Shown here: positions 29,722 to 39,251 of the stretch, one piece after another
Numbering within the stretch: the first letter of the stretch is position 1
Layout: each line of letters opens with the position of its first letter
Source of the DNA: an uncultured Bartonella sp.
Lineage (GTDB): Bacteria; Pseudomonadota; Alphaproteobacteria; Rhizobiales; Rhizobiaceae
Length of the DNA: 58,174 nucleotides
Assembly: GCA_946478665.1 (NCBI GenBank)
Contig: CAMLCZ010000011.1
Location: forward strand, 1 to 58,174
Direction: 5' to 3'
Program-made: the position numbers and the translations under genes
The notes under the pieces: generated by a model
Database searches by the model: none
What the model saw: only the letters and a program-made list of their open reading frames with translations
Told to the model about the DNA's origin: nothing

Positions 29722-29743
29722 TGCCACAATGACAATTGTGGCA
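29722..29743. promoter_or_regulatory. Inverted repeat upstream of cyoA
   Basis: TGCCACAAT and ATTGTGGCA form perfect 9-bp arms around GACA. The site is about 165 bp upstream of the cyoA start, between aroQ and cyoA. With no T tract it looks more like an operator for the cyo promoter than a terminator of aroQ. The regulator is unknown. Confidence 0.4.
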
Positions 29744-29837
29744 TCATCTAGGCATTTCTTACTCTTTGGAATAAAATTGGCAAGGGTATATCGCGTACCT
29801 GCGTCAATATTGCGCGGTTTGTCCGACAGTTTTTGAT

Positions 29838-30275
29838 TCACAAAATTTTATTAAAAATATATTCAATAGCGAATCGGTATCCTGCACTACCACAACCGGC
29901 GATAACGGCATCTGCTCTTGCAGAAATATAAGAATGGTGACGAAAAGCTTCTCTTTGGTGGATATTGGATAGATGTACTTCCACAACTATGCCGTTAAAC
30001 ATTTTCAATGCATCGAGAATAGCAACAGATGTATGGCTATAGGCGGCAGGATTGATAACAATTCCCTCACTTTGTCCTATAGCATTTTGAATCCAACTGA
30101 CGAGTTCACCTTCATGGTTGCTTTGCAGAAAATCAAGATTAAAGCCATGAGAATCAGTAATCTCGCGGCATGACTGTTCTATCATCTGTAAAGTTTCTGT
30201 CCCATAAATATCTGGTTCTCTTTTACCCAAAAAGTTCAGATTGGGTCCGTTCAGCACAGTAATTTTTTTAGCCAT
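29838..30275 (-). CDS. aroQ: Type II 3-dehydroquinate dehydratase
   Basis: AroQ catalyses the third step of the shikimate pathway, dehydroquinate to dehydroshikimate. The 145-residue protein has the N-terminal signature [18 protein letters not shown] with the active-site Tyr, the motif [16 protein letters not shown] at about 73-88, and [18 protein letters not shown] at about 97-114 with the catalytic His. It is full length. It lies between recF and cyoA with moderate gaps on both sides. In many Rhizobiales it precedes accBC; that pair is absent here. Confidence 0.95.
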   Translation of the reverse strand: MAKKITVLNGPNLNFLGKREPDIYGTETLQMIEQSCREITDSHGFNLDFLQSNHEGELVSWIQNAIGQSEGIVINPAAYSHTSVAILDALKMFNGIVVEVHLSNIHQREAFRHHSYISARADAVIAGCGSAGYRFAIEYIFNKIL

Positions 30276-30321
30276 AACGCCTTGTCTCCAACGCTTTCAT
30301 TTGAATTTGTTTATTATTATG

Positions 30322-31458
30322 TCACAAAGGCCGCAAGGCGCCATCAGATATTTCAAAAAACTCAGCTCTGTCATCAAGAGCGCTAAACAATTGGCGATCT
30401 GTGCCAGTCATAAACGACTGGCCACCAAGTTCGTCCAAAATATTAAACAAGGCGACACGACGTTGTTCATCAAGATGCGCAGCCATTTCATCAAGAAGAA
30501 GAATCGGTGCCATTCCGGATATTTGCGCAGTAATTTTGGCATGCGCTAGAATCAGCCCCATCAAAAGAGATTTCTGCTCACCTGTTGAACAAAGTGCTGC
30601 CGGCATATTTTTCTGCGCGTAGAATACTTTCATATCGCTACGATGAGGACCTTCCAAAGTGCGGCCTGCTGCCCGATCAAGTGGTCTGCCATCATGCAAT
30701 TTTTGCCTATAATGTTCTTCAACATCAATTGCCGACTGGTTAATCAATGCCTGTTCCAACAAGCCCTCAATAACGAGAATCGGATGCGGAAAAACATCAT
30801 GGGAATCGTTTTCCTTTCCCCCGTCAAGCAATCGAATAACATCAATTCGCGCGGCAGCTATTGCTGTTGCCAATTCAGCCATTTGCGTTTCCAAAGCGTC
30901 GAACCATCCATTATTGGTGTTTCCATCCAACAATAAACGGTTACGGGAGCGCATTACTTTTTCAAAATCTAGCACACGACGGCCATGCGATGGATCAATT
31001 GATAAAACCATCCGATCAAGAAAACGTCTTCGATCGCTGGCAGATCCGGTGAAAAGACCGTCCATTGCTGGAATCAACCAGCTTATCCGACAATAATCCG
31101 TTAACCTATCTGCTGAAGTTGATGTGCCATTTATGCGGACTTTTCTTCCGCCATCGGCATTGTCACAGGTTGTGCCAATATCAACTTCGTCAAAAAGAGC
31201 AGAATACAATTTTGCAAAAACGACAAAACTATTGTTATCGGCATTGGCACAAATGAGATCACCATATGTCGAACGACGCAAACCACGCCCCGGTGATAAC
31301 AAAGAGATTGCTTCAAGAAGATTGGTTTTTCCGGCGCCATTGTGCCCAGTAAAGACAACATGTTTACCGGAAAAATTGACTGAGAAAGTGCGATAGTTAC
31401 GGTAATTTGACAATTTTAGTTGTTGAACGACAACCTTTGCCGCATATCCATCACTCAT
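30322..31458 (-). CDS. recF: DNA replication and repair protein RecF
   Basis: RecF is an SMC-like ATPase that loads RecA at gaps. The 378-residue protein has Walker A in FTGHNGAGKTNLLEAISLLS at about 35-54, an ABC signature in CSTGEQKSLLMGLI at about 290-303, and Walker B in PILLLDEMAAHLDE at about 318-331. It follows dnaN after about 18 bp on the same strand, as in the standard dnaA-dnaN-recF block. Confidence 0.96.
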   Translation of the reverse strand: MSDGYAAKVVVQQLKLSNYRNYRTFSVNFSGKHVVFTGHNGAGKTNLLEAISLLSPGRGLRRSTYGDLICANADNNSFVVFAKLYSALFDEVDIGTTCDNADGGRKVRINGTSTSADRLTDYCRISWLIPAMDGLFTGSASDRRRFLDRMVLSIDPSHGRRVLDFEKVMRSRNRLLLDGNTNNGWFDALETQMAELATAIAAARIDVIRLLDGGKENDSHDVFPHPILVIEGLLEQALINQSAIDVEEHYRQKLHDGRPLDRAAGRTLEGPHRSDMKVFYAQKNMPAALCSTGEQKSLLMGLILAHAKITAQISGMAPILLLDEMAAHLDEQRRVALFNILDELGGQSFMTGTDRQLFSALDDRAEFFEISDGALRPL

Positions 31459-31476
31459 TCACACTTTCACCCATTG

Positions 31477-32595
31477 TTAAACGCGCATTGGCATTAAGAC
31501 ATAAAGCGCATCTGGATCTTTTCCGTCCCGAATGAGTGTTGGCGCTCCTGAATCCGCAAACATGAATATTGCGTCATCGCCACCCAATTGCGCTGTAATA
31601 TCGAGAAGATACCGGGAATTAAAACCAATTTCCAAAGTATCACCTTCATAATCGGCATTAATTTGATCTTCCGCACTACCAGAATCTGGATTATTCACGG
31701 TCAAAGTCAATTGGCTATTTTCAATTGTCAATTTTACTGCACGTCCACGATCACTCGAGATGGTTGACACGCGATCAACAGCTGAGGCAAAATTCTGACG
31801 ATTAATGACCAATTTCTTGTCATTTCCAAGTGGTATAACACGTTGATAGTCAGGGAATGTTCCATCAATCAGTTTTGACGTTAACACAACGGAAGCAACA
31901 GCAAAGCGAATTTTCGTCTCTGAAACTTCAATGCGTATTTCGCCTTCCGGTTCTTCACCAAGCAATTTCTGCAATTCACCGACCGTTTTGCGTGGAATAA
32001 TGACACCTGGCATTCCTTCAGAACCAGATGGCGCATCCGTTTCTGCTTGAGCCAACCGGTGACCATCCGTTGCAACAGTGCGGATCTTCAAACCGTTATT
32101 ATCGATAACATGGAAATAGATACCATTGAGATAGTAACGTGTTTCTTCGGTAGAAATTGCAAACTGTGTGCTATCGATCAAACGCTTTAAAGCGGCAGTC
32201 GAGAGAGAAAAACTATGACTGAACTGCCCTGCACTGACTTCCGGAAAATCATCTTTTGGCAGACATTGTAAGCGGAAATTGGCGCGACCAGAAACAACGG
32301 TCATCGAATTTCCGTCCTCACCCAGCGAAAGCATAATCTCCCCACCGTCAGGCAATTTTCTCACGATTTCATATAGGAGATGTGCCGGAACAGTTGTTGC
32401 ACCCGCCTGCTCAACATTGGCAGCGGTTGACTCTGTTACTTCCATATCAAGGTCGGTAGCTTTAAGCTCCACGCTACCATTAACAGCATTGAAAAGAACA
32501 TTGGACAGAATCGGAATTGTATTGCGCCGTTCAACAACACGCTGAACGCGGCCAAGCGATTTGATAAGATTACTTCTATCCACTGTAATACGCAT
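31477..32595 (-). CDS. dnaN: DNA polymerase III beta sliding clamp
   Basis: DnaN is the ring-shaped processivity clamp of the replicase. The protein of about 372 residues consists of three clamp domains; LMPMRV at the end is the typical C-terminus, and SLGRVQRVVERRNTIPILSN at about 12-31 is conserved. I start at ATG 32595 (MRITVDRS); a GTG three codons upstream is open. It is followed by recF and preceded by dnaA after a gap of about 180 bp, which probably has its own promoter. Confidence 0.97.
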   Translation of the reverse strand: MRITVDRSNLIKSLGRVQRVVERRNTIPILSNVLFNAVNGSVELKATDLDMEVTESTAANVEQAGATTVPAHLLYEIVRKLPDGGEIMLSLGEDGNSMTVVSGRANFRLQCLPKDDFPEVSAGQFSHSFSLSTAALKRLIDSTQFAISTEETRYYLNGIYFHVIDNNGLKIRTVATDGHRLAQAETDAPSGSEGMPGVIIPRKTVGELQKLLGEEPEGEIRIEVSETKIRFAVASVVLTSKLIDGTFPDYQRVIPLGNDKKLVINRQNFASAVDRVSTISSDRGRAVKLTIENSQLTLTVNNPDSGSAEDQINADYEGDTLEIGFNSRYLLDITAQLGGDDAIFMFADSGAPTLIRDGKDPDALYVLMPMRV

Positions 32596-32778
32596 ATTGG
32601 ACACTCACTTATTCTGTCGTTTAAAATACGTCCCGAATTTACTATCAGTTACACAACATCTATAAAATGAGACTGTCTTATCAAGAGAAGACGGATAACC
32701 TTAATAGGTCAACAATTCTGTTGTCTAACAATGTTATCGCATAACCTATAGTAAATTGTCTGACTGATAAAGCCCTTC

Positions 32779-34290
32779 CTATACGGCTTGCTCACCAATG
32801 AGACGCTTAAGCAATTCGAGTTCCTTGGCCAGTTGTTGATCTGCACCAACCAAATCCTCTATCTTACGGACTGCATGCAAAACAGTGGTGTGATCACGCC
32901 CACCAAATCGCCGTCCGATTTCCGGCAAAGACCGTGGTGTCATCATTTTTGCCAGATACATAGCCACTTGTCGTGGTTTAACAATGGTACGTGTGCGCCG
33001 ATTTGACAACAAATCCTGCTTGGAAACATTATAATGGCGTGCAACAACACGTTGTATTTCTTCAATTCTTATACGTTTAGGTTCGCCACTTCTTGTCAAA
33101 TGATCGAGCAATTCATCAATACGATTCATTGACAAATCTGGTTCAAAGGATTGACGGAACAGTAATTGATTAAATGCACCCTCAAGATCACGCCCCGATC
33201 CCGAAACTGTTTGTGCTATATGCGAAAGCACATCATCCGATACATCAAGAGCAGTATCATCCTGTTGCGCAGCTTTTAAACGCTTACGCAACATTTCAAG
33301 ACGCATCTCGAAATCCGGTGCTTCTATTTCAAGTGAAACACCACCTTGCAAACGAGAACGAACGCGGACATCAAGCGATTCTAGTTCTGCTGGTGCACGA
33401 TCAGCGGCAACAACAACCTGCTTAGCGCTATCAAGCAGCATATTGAGCAAGTGGCAGAATTCGTGTTGGATAGATTTTCCCTGCAAAAACTGCATATCAT
33501 CAATGATTAACAGGTCGATATCGCGCAATTGTTCTTTAAAGGAGAGAGCATTGTTATCACGAATGGCGGTTGCAAAGCGCCACATGAAATATTCGGCCGT
33601 AAGATAAATAACCCTCATCGGCGTTGGACGCTGTAAGGCTGCTGCGGCAAGCGCCTGCAAAAGGTGCGTTTTACCCAAACCTACAGAGGCATGGATAAAC
33701 AATGGATTAAACCGTAAAGCGCCTTTGTTGCCTTCCGCTATGGAACGAGCTGCGGCCAAAGCCACTCTATTAGATGCACCTTCAACAAAAGTGTCAAAAG
33801 TATAGCGGGAATCTAGTGGTGAGCCAAACACATTTGTTTGTGTTTCGTTGGAAAAACGCTCTACCCGATTACGCACGGAAGATGAAGCCGCCTGCTCATT
33901 TTGAACTGGCGTATTGGTTTCTTCTACAGTATGCGCTGGAGCTGGTTTTACAACACGACTCATACCACGCACAACAACATCAACACGTAGCAATGATGGG
34001 CATTCTTGACGCCATAATTCCGTGAGAATGGTTGCATAATGGTTTGTAATCCAAGAGCGCAGAAAAGCTGTAGGAACAGATAATCTTACCTGACTACGGT
34101 TAAATTCATCAAGTTGTAAACGACCGAACCAGCTGGTGTAAGCCTCTGTTCCAACCTGTACCTTTAATTGCGCCATAACCCTTGCGAAAAGCTCAGCGCT
34201 TTCCTCTTTGGTTATTAAATGATGGACACCATCCTCGACGGCAGTTTCACTCGATACGATTCCATTTACGTTTGACATTTTACGCATCAT
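32779..34290 (-). CDS. dnaA: Chromosomal replication initiator protein DnaA
   Basis: DnaA binds DnaA boxes and opens the origin. The protein of about 503 residues has the N-terminal domain ([19 protein letters not shown]), an alphaproteobacterial linker, the AAA+ core with Walker [16 protein letters not shown] and Walker [13 protein letters not shown], and domain IV with [16 protein letters not shown] near residue 470. ATG codons at 34290 and 34287 follow a GAGAGA site; an in-frame TTG at 34341 would add 17 residues. The upstream gap carries a perfect DnaA box and a CtrA box, as expected for cell-cycle control of dnaA. Confidence 0.97.
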   Translation of the reverse strand: MMRKMSNVNGIVSSETAVEDGVHHLITKEESAELFARVMAQLKVQVGTEAYTSWFGRLQLDEFNRSQVRLSVPTAFLRSWITNHYATILTELWRQECPSLLRVDVVVRGMSRVVKPAPAHTVEETNTPVQNEQAASSSVRNRVERFSNETQTNVFGSPLDSRYTFDTFVEGASNRVALAAARSIAEGNKGALRFNPLFIHASVGLGKTHLLQALAAAALQRPTPMRVIYLTAEYFMWRFATAIRDNNALSFKEQLRDIDLLIIDDMQFLQGKSIQHEFCHLLNMLLDSAKQVVVAADRAPAELESLDVRVRSRLQGGVSLEIEAPDFEMRLEMLRKRLKAAQQDDTALDVSDDVLSHIAQTVSGSGRDLEGAFNQLLFRQSFEPDLSMNRIDELLDHLTRSGEPKRIRIEEIQRVVARHYNVSKQDLLSNRRTRTIVKPRQVAMYLAKMMTPRSLPEIGRRFGGRDHTTVLHAVRKIEDLVGADQQLAKELELLKRLIGEQAV

Positions 34291-34940
34291 TCTCTCTGAC
34301 AACAGATGAAGGGAAGGTTGGCTTAAATTGACTGCATCCAATTTCCTTGACCAACAACACCCATTATCCTTATTACTCTAACAACTCCGTTGCTTATAGC
34401 AACAACACCTCTCAGGGGCGACATTCCGCAAACGCCGCCACACCCAATAATATAACCCAATAAAACTCGTATAAGCCCCTATCAATACTCTCTCTACAAT
34501 CGACCAGAACTGCTTGTTCTGCATCTATCGCACGGAACGGACATTCATCCTCGCGCGATCCTTATAGATATACCGAACCCCCAAAAAGCAATACACCTTC
34601 AAGGTATTCCGCTCCGACATTACGCATATCAGAAGAGAATAATACTCTACCTGTTTATGCCGCCTCCAATTTCTTTCCAGCTTGCCACGATCAAAGAAAA
34701 TAATCATATCAAAGCCAAATTGAACAGAAAGCCTTGGGCTCCCGCTCCCAAACCTTACAAAATAGGCGGCTAGGTATGCAAGAGGGTAAACAGTCCGCTT
34801 TAAATGCCTTTTTATCGTTAAAAAACACGTCAACGAACTACGTTTTTCCGTTAATTACTTTGATTCAATAAGCTTTTTCAGATCGCGTTATTTTTTTAAC
34901 CAATTTTCGGAATGCGTTAAAAAAAAATTAAAAAAATCAC

Positions 34941-34960
34941 TTGACAGAATTAGCTGTCAA
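34941..34960. promoter_or_regulatory. Inverted repeat TTGACAG-N6-CTGTCAA
   Basis: Perfect 7-bp arms are separated by AATTAG. Each arm contains TTGACA, the sigma-70 type -35 hexamer, one on each strand. It may combine a promoter element with an operator in the dnaA control region. Confidence 0.4.
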
Positions 34961-34977
34961 ACATTCAGCGGAAAGCC

Positions 34978-34986
34978 TGTGGATAA
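34978..34986 (-). promoter_or_regulatory. Consensus DnaA box
   Basis: TGTGGATAA is the exact reverse complement of the consensus box TTATCCACA. It lies in the dnaA upstream region and could serve DnaA autoregulation. Confidence 0.7.
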
Positions 34987-35066
34987 GTACGATAACTATA
35001 TGTTTATAAAATGTTTTTTACAATTTTTCTAAAGAAAAAATGTTCCAAGAAAACCCAATTTTATGG

Positions 35067-35081
35067 TTAATTTCTTCTTAA
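35067..35081. promoter_or_regulatory. Candidate CtrA box
   Basis: TTAATTTCTTCTTAA matches the CtrA recognition pattern TTAA-N7-TTAA exactly. It lies about 80 bp from the DnaA box. CtrA is the cell-cycle response regulator of alphaproteobacteria. Confidence 0.5.
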
Positions 35082-35093
35082 TTAGTCATAAAC

Positions 35094-35126
35094 AAAAAAA
35101 CCGGAACCAAAAATGGCACCGGTTTT
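35094..35126 (-). terminator. Rho-independent terminator after rpsT
   Basis: On the minus strand AAAACCGG pairs with CCGGTTTT, with a further imperfect inner helix, followed by seven T residues. It lies about 60 bp after the rpsT stop. Confidence 0.88.
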
Positions 35127-35184
35127 AATAAACTCAAAATAAAGCAATAACGTCAATCAAACTTTATTGCATAGAAACGCTATT

Positions 35185-35451
35185 TTAAGCTGACAAAGCC
35201 TTAAGCTTCTTAGCCAAACGTGAAACTTTGCGTGATGCTGTGTTTTTATGCAGAACACCCTTTGTAACAGCGCGCATGATTTCTGGTTCAACAGCTTTAA
35301 ATGCAACTTCAGCAGCTGCCTTATCGCCACCAGAAACGGCATCATCAAACTTACGAATAAAAGTACGAACGCGTGTACGGCGCGCTTTATTGACTTCTGT
35401 GCGCGCTACGATCTTGCGTACTGCTTTTCTGGACGAAGGTGTATTCGCCAT
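35185..35451 (-). CDS. rpsT: 30S ribosomal protein S20
   Basis: S20 is a primary 16S rRNA-binding protein of the 30S body. The 88-residue protein is of normal length and very basic, with the conserved N-terminal [20 protein letters not shown] and the C-terminal [19 protein letters not shown]. In Brucella and relatives rpsT lies directly upstream of dnaA, as here. It has its own terminator. Confidence 0.97.
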   Translation of the reverse strand: MANTPSSRKAVRKIVARTEVNKARRTRVRTFIRKFDDAVSGGDKAAAEVAFKAVEPEIMRAVTKGVLHKNTASRKVSRLAKKLKALSA

Positions 35452-35590
35452 AAGTCTATCTCTCTTTTCTAACTATGCGGCATAAAATGCCTGAAAACAC
35501 AAACTAAAGCCTAACTGTGGCTTAATATTGCTGGGTGTATAACCCAACTTATCAAGAACAGTCAATCAGATTCTCCCAATGAGTTACAAA

Positions 35591-35626
35591 AAATAAACGG
35601 GACATATCGATATGCCCCGTTTATCT
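35591..35626 (-). terminator. Rho-independent terminator after acnA
   Basis: A 15-bp stem (35593-35607 with 35610-35624, one G-U pair) with a minimal CG loop is followed by a T tract on the minus strand, 15 bp after the acnA stop. Confidence 0.9.
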
Positions 35627-35641
35627 AAAATAATTGACAGT

Positions 35642-38329
35642 TTACGCGGCCAAGTTGCGCAAAACATACTGCAAGATGCCACCATTATGTAAATAGTCGA
35701 GCTCATCAACCGTATCAACACGACACAATATTGGCACTTCCTTTACAGAACCATTGGCAAAAGTAATTTTCGCAACTGTTTTCTGCCGTGGTTTCAACTC
35801 ATTGATGCCGTCGATTGTCACTGTTTCATCGCCTTTGAGTCCCAGTGACTTCCAACTTGCACCATCTTCAAACACAAATGGAACTATACCCATACCAACA
35901 AGATTGGAACGGTGAATACGTTCAAATGATTGCGCGATAACGGCACGAACACCTAATAGGTTTGTCCCTTTTGCGGCCCAGTCACGGGAAGACCCGTTGC
36001 CATATTCCACACCAGCAAATACAACCAAAGGAACGTGTTCCTTCTTATATTGCATTGCTGCATCATAGATGGATTCTTCTTCTTTCGAAGGATAATGAAT
36101 TGTGTAACCGCCTTCACGACCGTTTTCGCCGAGCATAAAGTTGCGAATACGAATATTAGCAAATGTACCACGCATCATAACTTCATGGTTACCACGGCGT
36201 GTGCCATATTGGTTGAAGTCGGCAGGTTTTACGCCATGATCGATAAGATATTTTCCGGCTGGCGAGTCAACTTTAATGGAACCAGCAGGCGAGATGTGAT
36301 CTGTTGTGATCTTATCACCAAATAAACCAAGGATACGCGCGCCATCGATATTTGAAAGCTTGGCCGGTACTTTTGGCATATTTTCAAAATAAGGTGGATT
36401 GCGTACATAGGTTGATTGATCATCCCATGCATAAGTTTCGCCAGCAGGAACCTGCACTTTTTGCCAATTTTCGTCGCCTTTGAAAACATCGGCGTATTTG
36501 GCTGCAAAGATCTTGCGCGTAACATTCTTCTCGATAAATTCCTGAACCTCTTGAGAAGTTGGCCAGATATCCTTGAGATAGACCGGTTTTCCGTCTTTAC
36601 CTGTACCAAGAGGCTCTTTGGTAAGGTCTTTTTTCACGGTTCCAGCCAGTGCATGGGCAACAACCAAAGGTGGGGAAGCCAGATAATTGGCCTGAACATC
36701 AGGCGACACACGTCCTTCAAAGTTACGGTTACCGGAAAGAACCGCAGCAACAATCAAGCCTTTATCGTTGATTGTTTTTGAAATTGCCGGTGGCAATGGG
36801 CCAGAGTTACCAATACAGGTCGTGCAACCAAAGCCGACCAAATTAAAGCCCAAGGCATCAAGATCTTTTTGCAAACCAGAATTGGCAAGATAGGCTTCAA
36901 CAACTTGCGAGCCAGGAGCCAATGAAGTTTTAACCCATGGCTTTGTTTTTAAACCTTTGGCAACAGCATTGCGTGCTAAAAGCCCAGCGGCAATAAGAAC
37001 GCTTGGATTTGATGTATTTGTACATGATGTAATAGCAGCAATTGCAACATCACCATGACCAATGTCGAAATCTTCGCCTTCAACTTGATAGCGAGTTTCC
37101 TGACCACTTGTCTTTTTATATTCATTACCAAGTGCTGTTACAAAACTATGGCCTACATCTTCTAATGGCAAACGGCCTTCAGGACGTTTTGGTCCGGCCA
37201 TTGAAGGAACAACAGTGCCCATATCCAGTTCAAGCGTATCTGTGAAAACAGGATCAGCTGTCTCGCCGTCATGCCACATACCTTGTGCTTTTGTATAAGC
37301 CTCAACCAGCGCAATACGGTCTTCATTGCGACCTGTCATATTGAGATAACGGACTGTTTCCTTATCAATTGGGAAGAAGCCGCATGTTGCCCCATATTCA
37401 GGTCCCATATTTGCGATTGTTGCCCGATCTGCCAAGGTCATATGTTCAAGTCCGGGACCGAAAAATTCAACAAATTTTCCGACAACACCTTTTTTACGCA
37501 ACATTTGGGTGACAGTTAAAACAAGGTCTGTTGCTGTAACGCCTTCTTTTAGCTTTCCAGTTAAACGGAAGCCAATAACTTCTGGCAACAACATGGATAC
37601 TGGTTGGCCAAGCATGGCGGCTTCAGCTTCAATACCACCAACACCCCATCCAAGCACACCAAGACCATTGACCATGGTGGTATGCGAATCTGTTCCAACA
37701 CAAGTATCCGGATAGGCTAATGTATGGCCATCTTCTTCCTTGGTCCAAACACATTGTGCCAAATATTCAAGGTTTACTTGGTGACAAATACCTGTTCCTG
37801 GAGGAACCACCCGAAAATTTTTAAAAGCTTGCTGGCCCCATTTCAAAAAGCGGTAACGCTCGCCATTTCTTTCATATTCCAGCTCTTTATTGTGCGCAAA
37901 AGCCATTGGATTACCGAAATCGTCAACAATGACCGAGTGATCGATAACCAAATCGACTGGCACCAGAGGATTGATTTTTTCGGCATCATCACCGAGCTTA
38001 ACCATTGCATCACGCATTGCAGCAAGATCAACGACGGCAGGAACACCTGTAAAGTCCTGCATTAATACGCGTGACGGGCGATAAGCAATCTCTGCCCCCG
38101 CGCTACCTTTGTCACTCAGCCACTTAGCGATATTTAGAATGTCATCTTTCTTGACCGTGCGACCGTCTTCAAACCGCAATAGATTCTCAAGCAAAACTTT
38201 CATTGAGAATGGCAAATGTGAAACACCGGTGAGACCATTTTTTTCAGCCTCAGTTAAACTATAATATACGTAATCTTTGCCATTAACGTGGAGAGTTTTG
38301 CGGCACTTAAAACTATCTATTTGAGACAC
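35642..38329 (-). CDS. acnA: Aconitate hydratase A
   Basis: AcnA interconverts citrate and isocitrate in the TCA cycle using a 4Fe-4S cluster. The 895-residue protein is full length. The cluster cysteines are in [11 protein letters not shown] (about 435) and [12 protein letters not shown] (about 501-512). The C-terminal swivel domain includes [16 protein letters not shown]. The start is a GTG behind AAGGA. It is transcribed away from ccmA; the shared gap contains an Irr-like palindrome, which would tie this iron-rich enzyme to iron status. Confidence 0.97.
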   Translation of the reverse strand: MSQIDSFKCRKTLHVNGKDYVYYSLTEAEKNGLTGVSHLPFSMKVLLENLLRFEDGRTVKKDDILNIAKWLSDKGSAGAEIAYRPSRVLMQDFTGVPAVVDLAAMRDAMVKLGDDAEKINPLVPVDLVIDHSVIVDDFGNPMAFAHNKELEYERNGERYRFLKWGQQAFKNFRVVPPGTGICHQVNLEYLAQCVWTKEEDGHTLAYPDTCVGTDSHTTMVNGLGVLGWGVGGIEAEAAMLGQPVSMLLPEVIGFRLTGKLKEGVTATDLVLTVTQMLRKKGVVGKFVEFFGPGLEHMTLADRATIANMGPEYGATCGFFPIDKETVRYLNMTGRNEDRIALVEAYTKAQGMWHDGETADPVFTDTLELDMGTVVPSMAGPKRPEGRLPLEDVGHSFVTALGNEYKKTSGQETRYQVEGEDFDIGHGDVAIAAITSCTNTSNPSVLIAAGLLARNAVAKGLKTKPWVKTSLAPGSQVVEAYLANSGLQKDLDALGFNLVGFGCTTCIGNSGPLPPAISKTINDKGLIVAAVLSGNRNFEGRVSPDVQANYLASPPLVVAHALAGTVKKDLTKEPLGTGKDGKPVYLKDIWPTSQEVQEFIEKNVTRKIFAAKYADVFKGDENWQKVQVPAGETYAWDDQSTYVRNPPYFENMPKVPAKLSNIDGARILGLFGDKITTDHISPAGSIKVDSPAGKYLIDHGVKPADFNQYGTRRGNHEVMMRGTFANIRIRNFMLGENGREGGYTIHYPSKEEESIYDAAMQYKKEHVPLVVFAGVEYGNGSSRDWAAKGTNLLGVRAVIAQSFERIHRSNLVGMGIVPFVFEDGASWKSLGLKGDETVTIDGINELKPRQKTVAKITFANGSVKEVPILCRVDTVDELDYLHNGGILQYVLRNLAA

Positions 38330-38484
38330 GACTGTTCGTCCTTATATCTACGAGCCAAAGCCCCCGGAACGAACGCCACAAACTGCGGGTCAAGATCGCA
38401 GTCAAGGTGCGGGTGCAGTCATTTCCGCTGTCCGTTCCTCAACTGCTAAATAGGCAGAATTGGAGATCGGCCCAAAAATCTGTT

Positions 38485-38505
38485 CCATACCGACCGCTGG
38501 TATGG
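38485..38505. promoter_or_regulatory. Inverted repeat in the acnA-ccmA gap
   Basis: CCATACC and GGTATGG form perfect 7-bp arms around a 7-base spacer. It is about 155 bp upstream of the acnA start and 22 bp from the 17-bp palindrome. Role unknown; operator or leader hairpin. Confidence 0.35.
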
Positions 38506-38526
38506 TGTTTACTTTATAAAGACTTT

Positions 38527-38543
38527 TCTGGAACTGTTCCAGA
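38527..38543. promoter_or_regulatory. 17-bp palindrome, candidate Irr (ICE-type) operator
   Basis: TCTGGAACTGTTCCAGA has perfect 8-bp arms around one T. It keeps the GAA-N3-TTC core and the 17-bp length of the Irr operator of Rhizobiales (TTTAGAA-N3-TTCTAAA type as I recall it), differing at four symmetric positions. Aconitase and cytochrome c maturation genes, which flank it, are both reported members of Irr regulons. A ccmA promoter -10-like TTTATA is just upstream. Confidence 0.5.
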
Positions 38544-38624
38544 CACAATATGATGAAAAAAATGTGTTTACTTGCTCAAATTAACGAGACACGCTATTGA
38601 AGAGCATGAAAATCAGGTGGTTAC

Positions 38625-39251
38625 ATGCAATTGTCGGTTAAAAATTTAAGTGCACGACGGGGAGAGGAACTGCTCTTTCACCATGTTGACATTGCACTTC
38701 AAGCTGGAAAATTGGCAACCATAACCGGCCCCAATGGCATAGGAAAGTCAACTTTATTGCGAATCATCGCTGGTTTTTACACGGCTGATGAAGGTTCCGT
38801 TTTTATGGAAGATGGCGATTTTTCCTTTCCTGTCGCTGCAGCATGTCATTATTTGGGCAGCCAAAATGCCATGAAAGCCCATATGAGCGTGGTTCAAAAC
38901 TTGCAATTCTGGTCGCATTTTGATGCCGATCCATTGCTGACACCTTTTGAAGCTCTTCAAAAAGTAGAACTTTCTGGTATTGAACATTTACCCTTCGGCG
39001 TTCTATCAACAGGGCAAAAGCGGCGTGTTGCCATTGCCCGCCTTCTTTTATCCCATCGGCCTCTTTGGCTGGTTGATGAACCAACATCTGGTTTGGATAA
39101 AACGGCCAGCGCAATATTTTCACGCCTCATGCGTGAACATTTACAACGGTCTGGCATGATTATCGCTGCCACGCATTTACCACTTGGTATTGAGGAAGAT
39201 TTACATATTGATCTTGATGCCTATATGCCTGATTGGGAGGAAAGCGCGTGA
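38625..39251 (+). CDS. ccmA: Heme exporter ATP-binding protein CcmA
   Basis: CcmA is the ATPase of the CcmABCD complex that releases holo-CcmE during cytochrome c maturation. The 208-residue ABC protein has Walker A ITGPNGIGKSTLLRIIAGF at about 33-51, the signature LSTGQKRRVAIARLL at about 126-140, and Walker B LWLVDEPTSGLD at about 145-156. It overlaps ccmB by 4 bp (GTGA). Confidence 0.95.
   Translation: MQLSVKNLSARRGEELLFHHVDIALQAGKLATITGPNGIGKSTLLRIIAGFYTADEGSVFMEDGDFSFPVAAACHYLGSQNAMKAHMSVVQNLQFWSHFDADPLLTPFEALQKVELSGIEHLPFGVLSTGQKRRVAIARLLLSHRPLWLVDEPTSGLDKTASAIFSRLMREHLQRSGMIIAATHLPLGIEEDLHIDLDAYMPDWEESA

Larger units (their letters stand above)
34291..35184. promoter_or_regulatory. 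Long AT-rich regulatory gap upstream of dnaA
   Basis: About 890 bp separate dnaA from rpsT. The part nearest dnaA has a hairpin (34389-34403) and a weak DnaA-like site at 34364. The distal part (34860-35090) is very AT-rich and contains a GANTC methylation site at 34862, an inverted repeat at 34941-34960, a perfect DnaA box at 34978-34986 and a CtrA box at 35067-35081. A 102-codon open frame at 34525-34833 shows no family features. This is best read as the dnaA control region; an origin function is possible but not shown. Confidence 0.6.

Noticed and set aside
34525..34833. 102-codon open frame on the minus strand upstream of dnaA
   Set aside because: No family motif, no good ribosome site, and odd composition rich in Arg, Tyr and Phe. 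It lies in an AT-rich regulatory gap and is probably chance.
34291..35184. Calling this gap the replication origin
   Set aside because: Only one perfect DnaA box is present, and in studied Rhizobiales the origin lies near hemE. I keep it as a regulatory region.
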